64,000 nucleotides of DNA from Crocodylus rhombifer (GCA_038503035.1 JAVSML010024609.1:950591-1014590), one strand, 5' to 3'. Positions 46,149 to 59,600 are shown, counted from the stretch's first letter. A program made the numbers and translations. Notes: generated from the sequence alone by a model not told the origin.

Positions 46149-46994
46149 GCCCCCTTTACACGTTACAGGTATTGTGCAATTACCTGGTTAATTGTATAGC
46201 TACCTTGAGACCAGGTACACATGCAAAGTAGATATTACACAATAAAAACCTCCAACCAGCTATAAAGTAAAACCTCAAAAATGTGTCTTAACTTTATAGC
46301 TGGTTGCAATCGAGCTTTAATTTGCACGTGTAGCAGGGTCTTCCCTGTGACTGAGAGCCCTATCAGGTAATGGGGTTCCCAGCGCAGGGCTGCACCTTGC
46401 CCAGCTGGGCTGTGTGAGTCCCACAACTGCTGGGGATTATAAGCTCTATCAGCTGCAGACCCTGGATCCCAGCAGCACCCTGCAGCAAAACACTGGGAGT
46501 GATCCCTCTGCTGTGAAGGTGCGGGAAACACTTGGAGCCAGAATATCACCACTATAGTGATCCTCTGGCCTTGGGGGTTTCCTCTTTTCTGCACCTATCA
46601 GGCAGTGAGATTACCCCTGCGGTGATTCTTCAGCCCTGGAGGTTTCTCTACACCCCTGCAATGTGGGGATCACTTCTGTGACAACCCTTCCACCCTGGGA
46701 GTTTCACACACTGCCGTGGCAAGGGGATCACAATCCCTCTGCCTCAGAGGTGCATGGGGTGTCCCTGCAGCTGGGGGTCCCTCAGCTGAGGTGCATGGGA
46801 CTCAACAGAGCTGCTCGTACCGGAGAAGTACGGGATTGTGTTCCCCTTGCATTAGCAGTAAGACATGATGAGATCTAATGCACAGTCCCACAATCACACC
46901 TCCTGCTGTACACATGTGGCATGGCAGAAGGCATGATTGTGTATATCACCCATTATATCCCATTGCACCTTTACCTGCACATGTAGAGGGGGCC
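46149..46994. mobile_element. MITE-like element with GCCCCCTTTACACGT ends, about 850 bp
   Basis: Left GCCCCCTTTACACGTTACAG and right CTGCACATGTAGAGGGGGCC are inverted. An internal foldback is also visible: CAACCAGCTATAAAGTAAAAC at 46252 with GTCTTAACTTTATAGCTGGTTG at 46285. The middle is GC-rich (46340-46840). The ACACGT/ACATGT word and the ends suggest kinship with the GGGTGCATCTACA group. Confidence 0.55.
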
Positions 46995-47715
46995 TTATAG
47001 ATCAGAGAGAGATTTGCAAATGGCTTTCAGATCTTGTAGTTTGCAATTTAGTTGTTTTTAATTAAAGCATTTTAGCCCTCTGTGTTTGTAATCCTGTTGT
47101 TCCTTATAGGTATATAGAAAAGTGGTCTTAACAAAAGGAGAAAAATGATTTCCTCAAAACAATTGCTATTCTTTGATTCTGCTGCTAAACTACACTATGT
47201 CTAATATAACATATGGTATAGCATAATGTCTGCCTCTGGAATTGACACCTAACGTATCAATCAAATATTCCTAGGGCTTACCCAGGCTGAAACCATGAAA
47301 GTAAAAGCATTTTTTTTGTAAATGATCTTGCACAAAAGGAATAGGAAATTTTTTTTAAGTGATTTCTTTTTGACCAAGATTGAATAAACATTAAGAAAAT
47401 CCTATATATGCAAATCAGTCCTAAATGTAAGAAATTTTCCAACAGGTATAATCCAGGTATTAGTGTGTGTGAAAGTGCAAATCTTGCTCACTAGCTTGAT
47501 GTGCTATTCAGTGTGTAAATCATGTGTTTTGTAATAGTGAAATATTTTGGTTAATTTTATTTCAATTGCTCACTGTGAATCTCTTGCACTTGGGTGAATG
47601 CTTTCACATTAACTCTGCTAACTGCCAGCAATCTGCATGAAATCTCATCTTGTATGTCTTTTTTTCTGTGTTTTCTTTCCTTTCCTCTACTTGCTACTTT
47701 GCCCGTTATTAATAG

Positions 47716-47886
47716 GATCAGCCTATATGCACAACGAGTCGTGCCTCTGCCATGATGTCCGCTCCTATCTTCATTTTTCTGCAAGTTTTCATATGGTGTG
47801 GATGGTCAGTTACTTTCTCTATTTTTTTTGGTTTTCTTTTTTGTTCTTTGCTTAATAAAACTTGGCAAACTTTTTTTACTAACTAA
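47716..47886 (+). other. Candidate alternative terminal exon inside the last intron
   Basis: A pyrimidine tract of more than 40 bases (47658-47710) leads to AATAG at 47711-47715. From 47716, in the phase 0 left by the exon at 45422, the frame is open for 56 codons to TAA at 47884. It reads DQPICTTSRASAMMSAPIFI and then a strongly hydrophobic run (FLQVFIWCGW, later FFGFLFCSLL). AATAAA lies at 47854. If used, it would replace the normal delta C-terminus with another hydrophobic tail. No homologue is recognised, and a chance T-rich reading frame is the alternative. Confidence 0.25.
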
Positions 47887-49278
47887 CACATAAAAGAAAA
47901 CAGAACGTAATGAGTCCCTGAAGCAGCAATCTGGAGCACATTATCGTACCAGTGTTAAGCAGAATTAAGTACTAAAAAAAAAACCAGTGGGAAGCCTTGT
48001 AAATCAGAATTAATAGAACCATGGGACCTCTTCCGTAATAAACACAATAGACACAAAATACTATTGGCTTTGTAGAGCAGCAGTATTTGAGCTTGTATAC
48101 ATATAACCCTATATTGATGCTATTCCTTGTCATGCTAGTCCTTCAAAATATTTATTGCCTCCTTTGTCCCTGAAAATGACCAAAAGAGAGAAGGAAGAAG
48201 AAGGGGAACAGGAAAAAAGCTAAAGGCCAACTTTCTGCATAGAAATAAAGAAAGGTGCTAAGGCAATGACAATACCTGCAAATATAAAGATATAAATTGG
48301 AAAACATAATTGGCTGCTCTTTGCTGCGTTTAGAGTTTAGAGATTCACGATCCAAATAATATTCATTGATTAACCTGAATCTATAAATACGAAACTTCTT
48401 AAGTTTACTGTAACTGTTATCCAGCATAACACAGCGTTATCATCAAAATAAAAGCAGTTTCTTCTGATGAAAATATGCTATATATGTAGATTAGAACCTG
48501 AAGGTCATCTCTGTGACCTGGAATGTTACTGCGTAGACATACTCTAGGTTCACAAAGAAATACCAACCTCTTTTCCATGTTATGTTTAATTGTTTAAGAA
48601 CTCTTAGGTACCACAGTCACTGTACATATACAGAAGAACTAGGGATTCATATGAGGCTATTCTTCCATCCTTATGCAAAAGGTTTCAAAATATGGAGGGA
48701 TCACTACAACTTCTCATCAAGCCACTAGGGGGAGATGCTTCCATGACTATCTCCGTAGAGCTAACAATGGAAAGAACAAATAAAATAAACTGAATTATCA
48801 TGTTAATATAATAATTCTCAATGTGAAAAATATAATATGTACATTGAATTTATTTAAAAGCTGTTAGAAATGTTTAAAGAGGGGTTTTTTTAATAATGTT
48901 TTGTTTGAAGGTAAGTACATATAGTTATGGGGCTAGAGTATTACCTGAATTTAATAATAATAAGAAAAAAATAAAACCAGCGCAGTCAAAAATGTTCCTA
49001 GAGAGTTCATCATCTTCAGTACTGGGAAAAGTTAAAACTAAAACTTAATACTTCGATAGTTCTGTTTTTTTCTAAGTATTATGTCATGTATTAAATGATC
49101 TCGGGAGTAGAAAAGTTTCTATCAGTGTAGTTCAAGGCTGTGAGAGAGAATGAAAGTTCCTTCTCCAATAATAGCCAGATCTCACATAAAACTATAAAAC
49201 ACCAAATTCTTGTTCAGGTCAAGTGGTATCTTAAATTGCCGCTGGTCAAATGTAATGCAATTAAGTATACTACATAAA

Positions 49279-49700
49279 GGGTGTATCTACACATGCACTT
49301 TACTGCACAATTGACTAATTAGCTCCACAGTAAAGCTGTATACACATGGTTCGTCATTAGGGCACAGTCAACTAACTCCACCATAAGATAATACTGTCAG
49401 GGAGCCCCCGACAAGTACTATCTTACAGTAGAGTCATTTACTGCGCAGAAAGCTTGTGTGGGTGATAACTGACACCGCAGCAGCTTGAGCTGAGACAGAG
49501 CAGCCACAGGCTGGCAGCAGGTTTAGACAGTCAGCCACATGGCTGTGCACTTCTCATGCCCCAGCCAGCCCTCCACTGCCCAGTGCTACCGCCCGGACCA
49601 GCCGAGCCTGCCGCAAGCATGAGGCTGCTCCACCCCAACTCAAACTAATGTGGTTCCAGGTGCAAGTATGCAAGAGTAGCATAATCTGAATCTGACGTTA
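49279..49700. mobile_element. MITE of the GGGTGCATCTACA family (copy 3)
   Basis: Left GGGTGTATCTACACATGCAC followed by TTTACTGCACAATTGACTAATTAGCTCC. The words ACTGCAG/ACAGTAAAG and TAATTAG are shared with copies 2 and 4. The right end is unclear. Confidence 0.55.
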
Positions 49701-50130
49701 ATTTCTAATGTTCGGTGCTTAGGAAGCCATTTTAAAATGCCCATAAAATGAAGTGCAAAAAATACAGTTTTAACTGAAAAGCTTTCAGCAGCAGTATTAT
49801 AGCTGCAGAGAATTGCTTTTGTTCATCAATACTACTCTTACTAATCTTTTGATTTTGAAGGCAAGGTCTCATGTGGTTTAAATCAGTGTAGCTCTGTTGA
49901 AGGTCCTGAAGCCAATGCTGATTGACAACAGTTAACAGGTTCACTTATCATAGTTTTCTTTTTTTTTCCTTGTAAACCAAAATTGCCTTCTTCAACCTCT
50001 CAAAGGAGTTATCTGTGCTATTTCTATTACGTTTATAGACCTGGTAAATGAAAACAGCCTACAAGTTTCTGAACACCTTATGTGAGAAGCTGTACTCCCT
50101 CTACTCCCACTCATAACCATGGAGGTGGGG

Positions 50131-50565
50131 GAGGTACATCTACACGTGCAGTTAGGACAAAGAAATAAACTCCAGCACAGTTCACACTGCAGTTTATTTA
50201 TCCTGGGTGCAGCATTTACACATGCTCCCAGGCCCGCAGCATGTTGAGCAAGGACAGACCAGGCATGGGTGGCAGTGGGCCAGGGGGTCAGCCTGCCAGC
50301 CTGGAGCTGCCCTGATTCAGCATGCTGTGGAGGGGCTGGACTAGCCAGCAAGCAGTGCCCCAGCCAGTCCTGGTCATCATCTACATGTGTGTTACAGTGG
50401 TGGAAGTTACTCTGCTGTAGGATGTACTTGTCCCAGACCGTACTATCCTGTGGCAGAGTTAATTAATTTACTGTGTCCTAATATGACCACACATATTGAT
50501 GGTGACACTTTACTGCAGATCTAATCAATCAACTCCACATTAAAGCATACGTGTAGATTCATCCC
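50131..50565. mobile_element. MITE of the GGGTGCATCTACA family (copy 4)
   Basis: Left GGTACATCTACACGTGCAGT and right CATACGTGTAGATTCATCCC are inverted. Near the ends, AAATAAACTCCAGCACAGTT matches copy 2. Length is about 435 bp. Confidence 0.7.
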
Positions 50566-51419
50566 GAAGCAGTCAGTGTCCTGAAACGTAGCATGTTTCA
50601 GGATTGGATCAAAATTAATTTGTTCCTTTTTAAATGATCTGCCAGTGCATCTATCAATACATCTTATATTTCGATTACTAGTCTTGCCCAAAAAATATTG
50701 CAGCAGGCTGTTTTCAGTAGCTAGGCAAGAGGTTTTGTCTTGCTTACGAGCATTTTACACAACTGTTGTAAGTCACTTTACAAATTGCATTTTACCAAGA
50801 GAAATAAAGTAACAATAAGTATAGTCTACTCACTATTATGCAAGAAAATTATTGATTAGAACAATTGAAAATTAATATAAATGGGAAATATCTTGGTATT
50901 GCTAGCAGGATGAAAAAATATGTATTTAAGAATGGTAGTTGAAGACAGCTGTATTTTGCTGAATCCTGAGGAAATTTGCCATGTAGCATGCAGTTGTTAA
51001 ATAGTCTGCAGTTGTTTTTAAAAAGTCTGTGTTGACAGTAATTATCTTTAAGGTAACTAGCAGCTAAAAGTCCGAAACTGGAAAGCCTTGGCTGTGAAGA
51101 TCCTACCTTTTGGTTCTCTTTGTAGAGTGCTTAGAGAACAAGTACAGGTTCCACAATTAAGTCTCCTATGTACAAGTTAAAAAATATAATTATTACTATA
51201 ATAGTTTATGACGTTAAAATACATTTATCTGCAGTTTGTTTCTGAGGGGCAACACGAGTTTTTCACATTTTTAACAATCTACATTATCTTCCAGTAGCTC
51301 TTGTTATTAGTTACCCCAATACACCTTTTGTACAAGCATTCATTGCTAATCTGAAGGGACTGAATTAGTATTGGACTGCATAAAATGAACCCCCCCATTA
51401 TCATTATGGTAGGACTGCT

Positions 51420-51660
51420 GCCTAGAGGCATAACTAGCCGGGGTTTATGGCCTGGGCAACCCCTGCTGGAGAGCAGGGGGAGAGAGCGGGTAAGATGCTG
51501 CTGAGTGCCACAGTAGTTATTGCTACTACAGCAGCGGCGCAGGGTCCATGTACCTGACTGCTCCTGGGTTGTGCAGAATGCAGAGCTGCCATTCTGCAAA
51601 CTGTCACCTGGGGCTAGCACCCAGCTTACCCAGCCCACCTTCTGCTACTGCTGCTGTCTA
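51420..51660. mobile_element. DNA repeat starting AGAGGCATAACTAG
   Basis: CTAGAGGCATAACTAGCCGGGG is a worn form of the CAGTGGCATAACTAGGG terminus also seen inverted at 35815. The interior is GC-rich. The right end is not defined. Confidence 0.45.
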
Positions 51661-51879
51661 ACTGGAAGAGACATCTGGATTTGTCTCTTCTTCCACTTGT
51701 AGCTCCGAGCACTTGCTGCTGAAGAGAATTGGCAAGCAGTACCTAATTTTAGGAAATTTGTGCTGCCAAGATGTATAGTAGTAGGCAAAAAGGATTCTTT
51801 TCAGTGAGGGAAACATGTTATTGCAAATGCTAAGTAAAAATATAATATAGGAACCTTTTCTCTGCCATGCCATTCTTAT

Positions 51880-53182
51880 TTAGTATTTCCCCATTCTATA
51901 CATATGGGGAAATACTGGTTTCATAAGCTGGAAAAAAATAGGTCCTATGCCATCATTCCTGGCAGATATGGAGAAGAGAGTGACCATGATGTTACAAATA
52001 ACAAAGCTTTGTGAAAGAAAGTGATCTTGTATATTTTGAAGGGAAGTCTACAAAGCTGTGGTGCCACTGAGCTTGACTCTGTGCTCAGACCACTTTTCCC
52101 CAAATTCCATTTCCTTCCATGATATCATCCTTCATTTACTTCCTACATCTGAATGGAATCACACTCTCCTTTATTTTTTTCTTTTCACTTCTTCATTCTT
52201 TCCTGTATGTACCCACTTAAGCATACAGGAATTTTGACAATTGCAATGCACAGTGTTACAAAATACACAATAGTTTGAATAAGATTCACCGATTCATTCC
52301 TTACTGTGCACATTTCTCCCTAGATTAGGATAGTAAAAACTAGCCAAGTCCCACAGAAGTTCTTCTGTTTCTGAGTTGTGACAGGCAAAACTTCATATAT
52401 ATGCCCAATGGCCACTGGTCTATAAGCCTTAGAAATTCTAAGTAATTTAAGACAAATAGTACATCCAAAATATAGAAAAATAATTGTGTGTGTGTGTGTG
52501 TATAAACTTGTCACACTTGTATTTGAACTGCTTAATTCACACAAGCATGATGAATATGGTGTGAAGCCTTTTTAACTCAGAGCTTCTGAGGCATCTTCCA
52601 TGATTGTGAGGCAGTAAAACTCTGAGAAATTGAAGCAGTATAGAATCAAAGTAATTTTTTTTCAAATCCAATATTTAAAAAAGGAAAGCTGTAACAAAAT
52701 TCACCCCAGTTTCTTCAACCATAACTTATAATAGAAGGGATCATCCATCAGTATACTCTCCACAGTATCTGATCTAATACAAAGGTAACAAATAAACACT
52801 GGTTACTGAGCTCATTCTGACTTAGAAATCTATCTATGTCATTAGTATTTAAACCAGGTGCTATTTTTAATAAACTGACACTTTTCCCTCCATGTTATAA
52901 CCAACCAATGTGCAGTTTTGCTTTATGCCCTTGATTTTCCTTCATGCATGTGCCTTCATGTCTATAGTATACCTGTCCACCTGCAGTTATGTTATATGAT
53001 AATGGGTTTTTGCTCCCTGATTAATTTATATGAGTTACCCTCTCGTAATATGATTTTTTCTTAGTGGTTGTAATGTTCAGGAAGATGCAGCTGGTTTATT
53101 TTTAGGTGTTGTGGATAGAAATCCAGCTATGTATCAAGTCACAATGCAAGCCCCAAAAGAAAGTAAATGGAGCCAAACTAAA
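51880..53182. other. Intron with one TG microsatellite
   Basis: Sequence of the last intron. A short (TG)n tract occupies 52485-52501. No exon or clear mobile element. Confidence 0.45.
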
Positions 53183-53190
53183 TAACTCTA

Positions 53191-53586
53191 AGGCTAGGGA
53201 CAGATGTTACACGTACACTGGAATAAGTGATCAGAAATTGGTTCAAATTTGTAACCAAACTGAAGTTTGGTGCATGTAAGCTGCTTTGAAAATGGCCAAA
53301 ACCAGTTTAAGAAAATCTGAATGATTGCATCCCAAGATGCTTTGCACCTCCTCCCAGAAACCCCTTCTCATAGGGTGGGCAGGCTAGCCTTGGCCCAAAC
53401 TGTCTGCCCTGGCTAAGCAGGGAGGCAGTGCCCCCTAGCTTGGCCACTGTAAGCATGCGGCTGCATTTCAGAATCAAAAATGAATGTCTGCTCACTTACT
53501 GATCAGTTCAGTCTATGCAGCTCAGACTAACCTTCAAAGATTGAATTAACCCAGCCTTAGGATTTTTGACTGCCTTTACTTAGCCT
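53191..53586. mobile_element. AGGCTA-ended DNA element (copy 3), 396 bp
   Basis: Left end AGGCTAGGGACAGATGTTAC and right end GACTGCCTTTACTTAGCCT give inverted AGGCTA(A/G)G termini. The middle GCATCCCAAGATGCTTTGCA and ACCTCCTCCCAGAAACCCC match copies 1 and 2. This is the copy with the clearest borders. Confidence 0.7.
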
Positions 53587-54353
53587 AAAATCCAGTACAT
53601 CGTCATGTCATAACATCTCACTCATCTCACAAATCTGGTGCAACAAACTTCATTTTTGACTCATTTGTTGACCAGCAACGTTAGGAAGTTTGAACTTACA
53701 GGATACTACCAGGAAAAAAAGCCAAAATAATGGAAATAAATTCAACAATCAAACAAAAGCATCATAGAACGGGCCCTTATTGATAACAGAATCAAGCCTC
53801 AGATGTTTTCTTTAAGAGAAAATAAGAATTAGAAACACTTGGATATATATTTTAAAAGAAAATCCATGAACGTTCACTAACGTGGCTAGTCTTATCAGCC
53901 TTAACTCTTGGAGCATTGAAAAACCACAGAACTCTTTTTATTCTAAAAAGTCTTTGATTTTCTTAGAGATAGCTTTTACAACATGTCTGGCAAGGGATGT
54001 TTCAAATCCACTCTTTATGTAGATAATGGTCTAAACGTTCCAAATATGTACTAAATGTCTTTCAAATCCTTTGAAGATGCTTGTAGTACAAATGGCTGGT
54101 TTCCTTAGTTTATCTACTCTGAAACAGGTCTTGAAACCTTACAGAGAGATGCTACATCTTTGTAGCTTCTATCCTGATAGGAAGCTCTGTTGGCAAAGGG
54201 AATTGAGGTCTACAACCAAAAAGTCTTTGCAGGAAACCTCATGAACAAATAAGCTTAGGAAAAAACTTGACTTCACCCTACATTTATCGTGTGATTGGTT
54301 ACCAGAGTTTCCTTTAGAGCTGAACCTCTGAAGTTTGGACAAAAAAACCAACA

Positions 54354-54430
54354 TGGGCCAAATCCTTATGTGGTATAAATCAGTGCAGATTCACTGGTAT
54401 TAAAACCAGTGCCATCAGGTGTAAACTTTC
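54354..54430. repeat. Ancient amniote repeat fragment
   Basis: GGGCCAAATCCTTATGTGG, then TATAAATCAGTGCAG and CAGGTGTAAAC, is the common worn repeat with GGGCCAAAT start and GTGTAAAT words. Similar words occur near 49866 and 61370. Confidence 0.4.
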
Positions 54431-55699
54431 TTTCAACACTTAACATTAAACTAACTCTTTCTTGAGCTCCAGTAGGTCATTACTGTCCATAGTGAAGAGT
54501 TTCAGGGAGAAACTGTAGAAGGTGGATAGTACAGATGCATCAAATATGGGTCCTTTTACTCAATAATAAAGATACAGTAAAAAAAATGGAAAATTGAAAA
54601 AACTTTGTGTTGGTTGTCAAAAGAAGTGTAAAGATGGCCCTATTCTTTTAGCTACTTCTGAATCTCTCAGGCATGGGGAAATTCTTACGAGACACTGCAC
54701 TGTTGTTGGGTGTTCATGTTCAGAACCACTTACGAAACTCTGGGTAGTTAGGTATCAGCCTTAAGAACCAAGGAGTCATGACGATGGCAAAGGGGAAAAG
54801 TCCATACATCAAGTGCATCTTAGTCAGATCCAGAAATCAGGTCCATAATCTTAACTATGTTGGCAGACATAAAAGACTTCATCTATGTCTGGTAAGCTAA
54901 GGGCCTGCCTGAGAGAATACAAGGGGCCGGAGTTATGATGTGCTTCAAGAGCTATGGTTCCTGGATGGCATCATGAACCTTGGAGGCCATTAGCTGTCAG
55001 AGCAGTGCAATAGCCAACCCAGCCCCTAATCAGCCCCAGCAAAACATAAAGGGGCATCTAGCTTAGCCAAAGTGAAGTATGTGTTGTCTGTGATTTGTAG
55101 AGAGAGCCGTAAGTCAACATGAGGTTTGTTCCTGTACTTGAAAGCAGCAACAGGAATTGAAGAAGAGCATTGTGCTGTCTTTGGTCTGGTTGTACTGTGT
55201 GCTCCTTTTGAGTGCAGGTCTATACAGGAGTGCTAGAGATAAATTTGTTTGCAACTAGGCTGCTTCTCTTACCACGGATAATTCACTACTCTTCTATCTT
55301 GACTTGCAGCAGGGTCTTTTTGGAAGACCCACTATGTCTGTTCAAAAACTTAAACTGGTTGAACTATTTTGCACGAGATAAAAATGTATCTGCTGGTTTT
55401 AACAAACACTGTTTCTTGGCTCAGTGAATATCCACAGTAGGTCTTGTATTTATTTGTTTTTCTATTTAGGAGGTGGTCTAGAACTACTTTCTCTGTCCTT
55501 TTTAAAAAGAGCATTTAGATTATGGCTCCAAGAATTATTTGCAGTTTTTTGGAAGGAAAACAATATATCTGAAACCAAAATCTACCCTGCAAGGGTAGTT
55601 CAACAAATGAGAGCCTAAAGCATAGCTTATTTCAGTAGATAGATATCTGTTGTTTACTTCAGTTAAGGCTGAATTATCTTATTTTTTTTCTTACAACAG

Positions 55700-55816
55700 G
55701 AAGATTCAACAGACTGTGGTGGGGTCTCTGGTCTGAACCCATCACTTTGGTCTATGATTGGAATCCAGTTTGTCCTGCTTTGGCTGTTATCTGGTAGCAG
55801 ACACTGTCAGTTATGA
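55700..55816 (+). CDS. CACNA2D1: CACNA2D1-like last coding exon: GPI-type C-terminus and stop
   Basis: This 117 bp segment follows a TTACAACAG acceptor and runs to TGA at 55814-55816. It encodes EDSTDCGGVSGLNPSLWSMI, then GIQFVLLWLLSGSRHCQL. CGG/SG followed by a hydrophobic helix is the region argued to carry GPI attachment, or a single membrane span, in alpha-2/delta-1. The tail matches alpha-2/delta-1 and not the longer alpha-2/delta-2 tail, both as recalled. The Cys four residues before the stop (RHCQL) is not in human as recalled and would be lost if the tail is removed by GPI transfer. Confidence 0.96.
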   Translation, partial: EDSTDCGGVSGLNPSLWSMIGIQFVLLWLLSGSRHCQL

Positions 55817-56687
55817 CCCTGTTAAACCAAAACCTGCATACCTAATCAAGACCCTGCCAAAACATTAGCTCTCGGTTTCATTTTAAAAGGGGTCAACTAT
55901 TCAAACAGCAGAAGAACAGCAATGCCCGTGACTTGGTATCACTCTGTACAAAAGACTCAAAAGGGTACCCACAGTGGCTGCATGTTGGAGTCAGATCCTT
56001 AAACTTGTGTGAATGCTGCATCATCTATGCCATCTGAACAGAATTTGTGTGTGCTTCATGGAGGAATCTTAATTTGTTGGTTATGGTATCATTGATGACT
56101 TCATGTATAAGGGCTCCCCTTAGGTAGCTTATGGTCCATATGATTTCTGTTTATTTTGAACTTAACTTTGCATTTGTTGCAGACCTTGCAACAGTTCTTC
56201 ATGAGCACTAGTAAAGATGTTATTTCTTGAATGCTCTTTCTTCACTTTATTCAGACCCTCACAGCTGCTGTGAACATCAGTTGTGTCCAGAATATATAAT
56301 CGACTCCAGTTCATCCAAAATGGTTTAGGGATATGAAAATATTGGCTAGTTGTCTTCAGAAATTCACCGTGACTGAAATGCCTTATGCTGAGTGGCTGGT
56401 TCTGCCAAAATTAATCAAAACGGGTGGCCCGCTAAGTTTTGGTAGGTTCTTAAACTGTTGGTTTAAAAACCAAATAAAATCAAGCAAGCAAGAAGCTACT
56501 GAATTTAGACATATAAAGGTGCTTGGGAGTTCAATGTTTTAACAAAACCAGTGGTTTTCCTCTTAAATTTAGTGTCATGTCCCCTTCACAAAAATGTTAA
56601 TTTTGATGTAATATTCTCCCGTTTCTTCACAGTGCAGTTACATAATGCTAGTCAAATCCTTCAAAATGCTCAAACAAAAAACTTGTG

Positions 56688-56693
56688 AATAAA
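56688..56693 (+). terminator. Proximal poly(A) signal AATAAA
   Basis: AATAAA about 870 bases after the stop codon, with a GT-rich stretch (ATGTCTTTGTGATT) just downstream. This is a plausible proximal cleavage site giving a short 3' UTR. Confidence 0.4.
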
Positions 56694-59600
56694 AAAATGT
56701 CTTTGTGATTATTGAACGTTGGTTTCCAAGGGTATTTTGCATGATGATGCTGCTACTTTATTGTTTTTGAGGTTTTTTTTTCTTTTTGATGGTAGAGTGT
56801 AGTCCATTGAAAAGGTAAATGAGTGATTTTTTTGTTGTGTGAGAAACTAAACATTGCAATGTGATGCGAATAAATCATCATAAATTATATTGTTAAACGA
56901 AGCTCTGAATATACTGTGCAATGAAAAAGCTAAGAAAGTAATTTAGTTGCCTGGTAAAAGAAATGAGGTGGGTTTTATACAGATTAGTGCTCTCATATGA
57001 AAACCTGTGTACAGATATTTTACGTATATATAAATCAGATCTGACGCATTTATTTTTGAAGAGTATATGTTCTCAAAGATTCATACCAGGTTCCCCCTTT
57101 GTTTCTACAATACAGTTGCACCTGTAATATTAAACCTCTAACTGTTGCTATTTTATATGGAAAATAGCAAATTTAACAAAGCAAGATTTCCTGGTTGCTG
57201 AAATTAGAACATAATCTGAACAAATGGGGAGCCTTGAATCTATATGTATGCACATTGATCCTTGATTGTGAATAATAATTAAAAAAAAAAACAGTTGTTT
57301 TTATACAACCTTGTTGGTGATACAAATTGGTGCCGTAAATTACAATATTACAGTGTAGAATAATGTAGATGCAAAATATGATTTGCGCTTTTTTCTAGTT
57401 TTCAAAACTAAACAGTATTGCAAGACAGCTAAACCAATGAATGTGCAACTCTGCTGATATTGTACAATTCTGCTAACAGCTGCAATATGCAAATATTAAT
57501 ATGGTACAATAGCTCTTAAAAATAACAAAATGCAAAGCGTTGGTATGCATATGCTGGCAAATGACTCTAATATAAATTTGATTACCTGAAAAATCTTGAA
57601 ATTATTGGACATACCATGAAAGTTAGAGAAGTTCCTCAAACCCCATGGTATGACTTCAACAATTGACTCTCTACTTGTAGCTGTGCCCATAGTTGGTTGG
57701 TTGTTTTTCACATGTACCCTTGGTTCCAGCTGTGTATGTTCTCATGTTTAGGAGTTCAATAGGGGAAACAATAAAAAAACAAACAAAAACCCCTTCCAAT
57801 CTTTGTGTTGAATTATCACCATTGGCTTTTTGATCCATTTAGTATAGGCGTATGATTAAAAATAGAACTGACTGAGCTTGGTAGCTCCAGTTTATCTCCA
57901 TTGAAGATGAGCTGATTTCACCTGCATGGAGTGAGGATTACAGCAAGACTTTCCAGTAGTTGCAATTCTCTTCACCCTCCCTTCCCCTGCTGCCAAATGC
58001 TAGAATTTTTCCAACATTGAGGCTCTATCCTCCAAACCCCCAAACATGAAAAAATGACATGCTTATAGGACGATCAAACTCTTAAGATTGCACATTAGTT
58101 TGTATTTGCTTTTTTTGATTACTTGAAAGATCTATTAAGTGCTTTATGTTTAAATAGTTCAACTTAGTTTTCCGGGGGGGAAAAAACATGTAATGGAAAA
58201 GTAAAATACTTTAACTTTTAAATCATGCATACTTGACTAGATTTGCTAGCATGTGTGAGCCATATCCTGAGTTACTTAGGATAAGTACTTATAGGCGAAT
58301 CCCAAAGGGAAGGGTGGTGTAGAACCATGCTGCCACAGGAGGACCACTGGTACCCGGTGTCTCTGCCCCTATCCGCTGAAGGTACAGTGCAGCCGTACAT
58401 TAGGAGGAAAGGAATACCCTTACAAGACTGCGGGATAGGAATTCTTCCTGGCCCATGCGAGGAACCCAGGGGCTCTTTGTATCTCTCTTGGCCCTCTCTT
58501 CTCCTTTAAAGTCAGTGGGAACTATGCTCTTAAATCACTCTGGCACTTTTGATAATCCCATTCTTTACAAGTACTCAGTCATCAAAGCTGGGCCTGTCTG
58601 ATGATGGGCCCAATATTATTTTATTTTTTAATAAGGCTTACTACAAAAAAAATGAAGTCTGGCTGCTGTTTGCAGAGAGCTGTTTATTTTCTGGGTGTAT
58701 GTAAATGATATCCAAATGTCTGAAAATGCACTATATAGATATATATATATAAAATATTTATCTGTGAGAAAACCAAACAAAATATAAACATTACCTTGGC
58801 CAAAGTGCTTGGATCCAGCTTTTAGAAACCACTTCTGTGAGTAGGAAAAGTTTTTTGTTGGTTACAGGGAAGTTTGGTATGTATATTCTCTCATATAACA
58901 GAGTTTATGAAGGAACGCACTCAAATCCTTGGTTTTAACATGGAAAGTTTTTAAAATTATATTGTAAAAATTGCTTTAATATTTTTAGTTATTAAATAAG
59001 TTGAGTTGGTATTTGATTAAAGCCTCTAAACAAGAGCTACAGACAAGCTGTTTGAACTGTTTCGGTTTTACACAGTCATCTCATTACCTAATGTATATCT
59101 GACAAATAACCACAAATGGAGTCATTTTAGCATTGTACAAAACAACAACAAAATGGTATACGGACTTAACATGAATGGTTTTTTCTCTTCTTTTTCATTT
59201 GAACAACCAGCATTACTGCCAAAACACAGATCGTGGTCCATATTTGTAACAGGTTTTTAACATGACATAGCAAGTTTGATTGATGAGATTTTTAGGTCCC
59301 GGACCTTTAAGACTTTAGTATTATCTTTTTCATATTTCTAATGCTTGAGGCTTTATTGCTTAACTTGACAAGACCAGTGTTGCTGCCATTTGTAAGTTTT
59401 CCTATAATATTCCTTTTACTAACTTTAAAACTGGCCTTACTGGGTTCAAATAGGCAGTATCCCTTTTAAGTGACCTTTGCAACCCAAGTGTTACTTGCTG
59501 CATTTAAGAATTTTCAGTATCTTTTAGAGGACATTGAGACCCTTTGTTCCCCTTTACACTGACACTCAGAAAGCTTAATTATTATTAGTAGCAGTATGTC

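Noticed and set aside
46235..46594. 119-codon ORF on the - strand
   Set aside because: It lies within the GC-rich middle of the MITE-like element at 46149-46994 and has no family resemblance.
47637..47855. 72-codon ORF on the + strand with a hydrophobic composition
   Set aside because: It is in a different frame from the candidate exon at 47716 and includes the pyrimidine tract, so the Leu/Phe/Cys content is compositional.
52485..52501. TG repeat as a possible regulatory element of the last intron
   Set aside because: Short, common microsatellite. Nothing in the sequence ties it to splicing.
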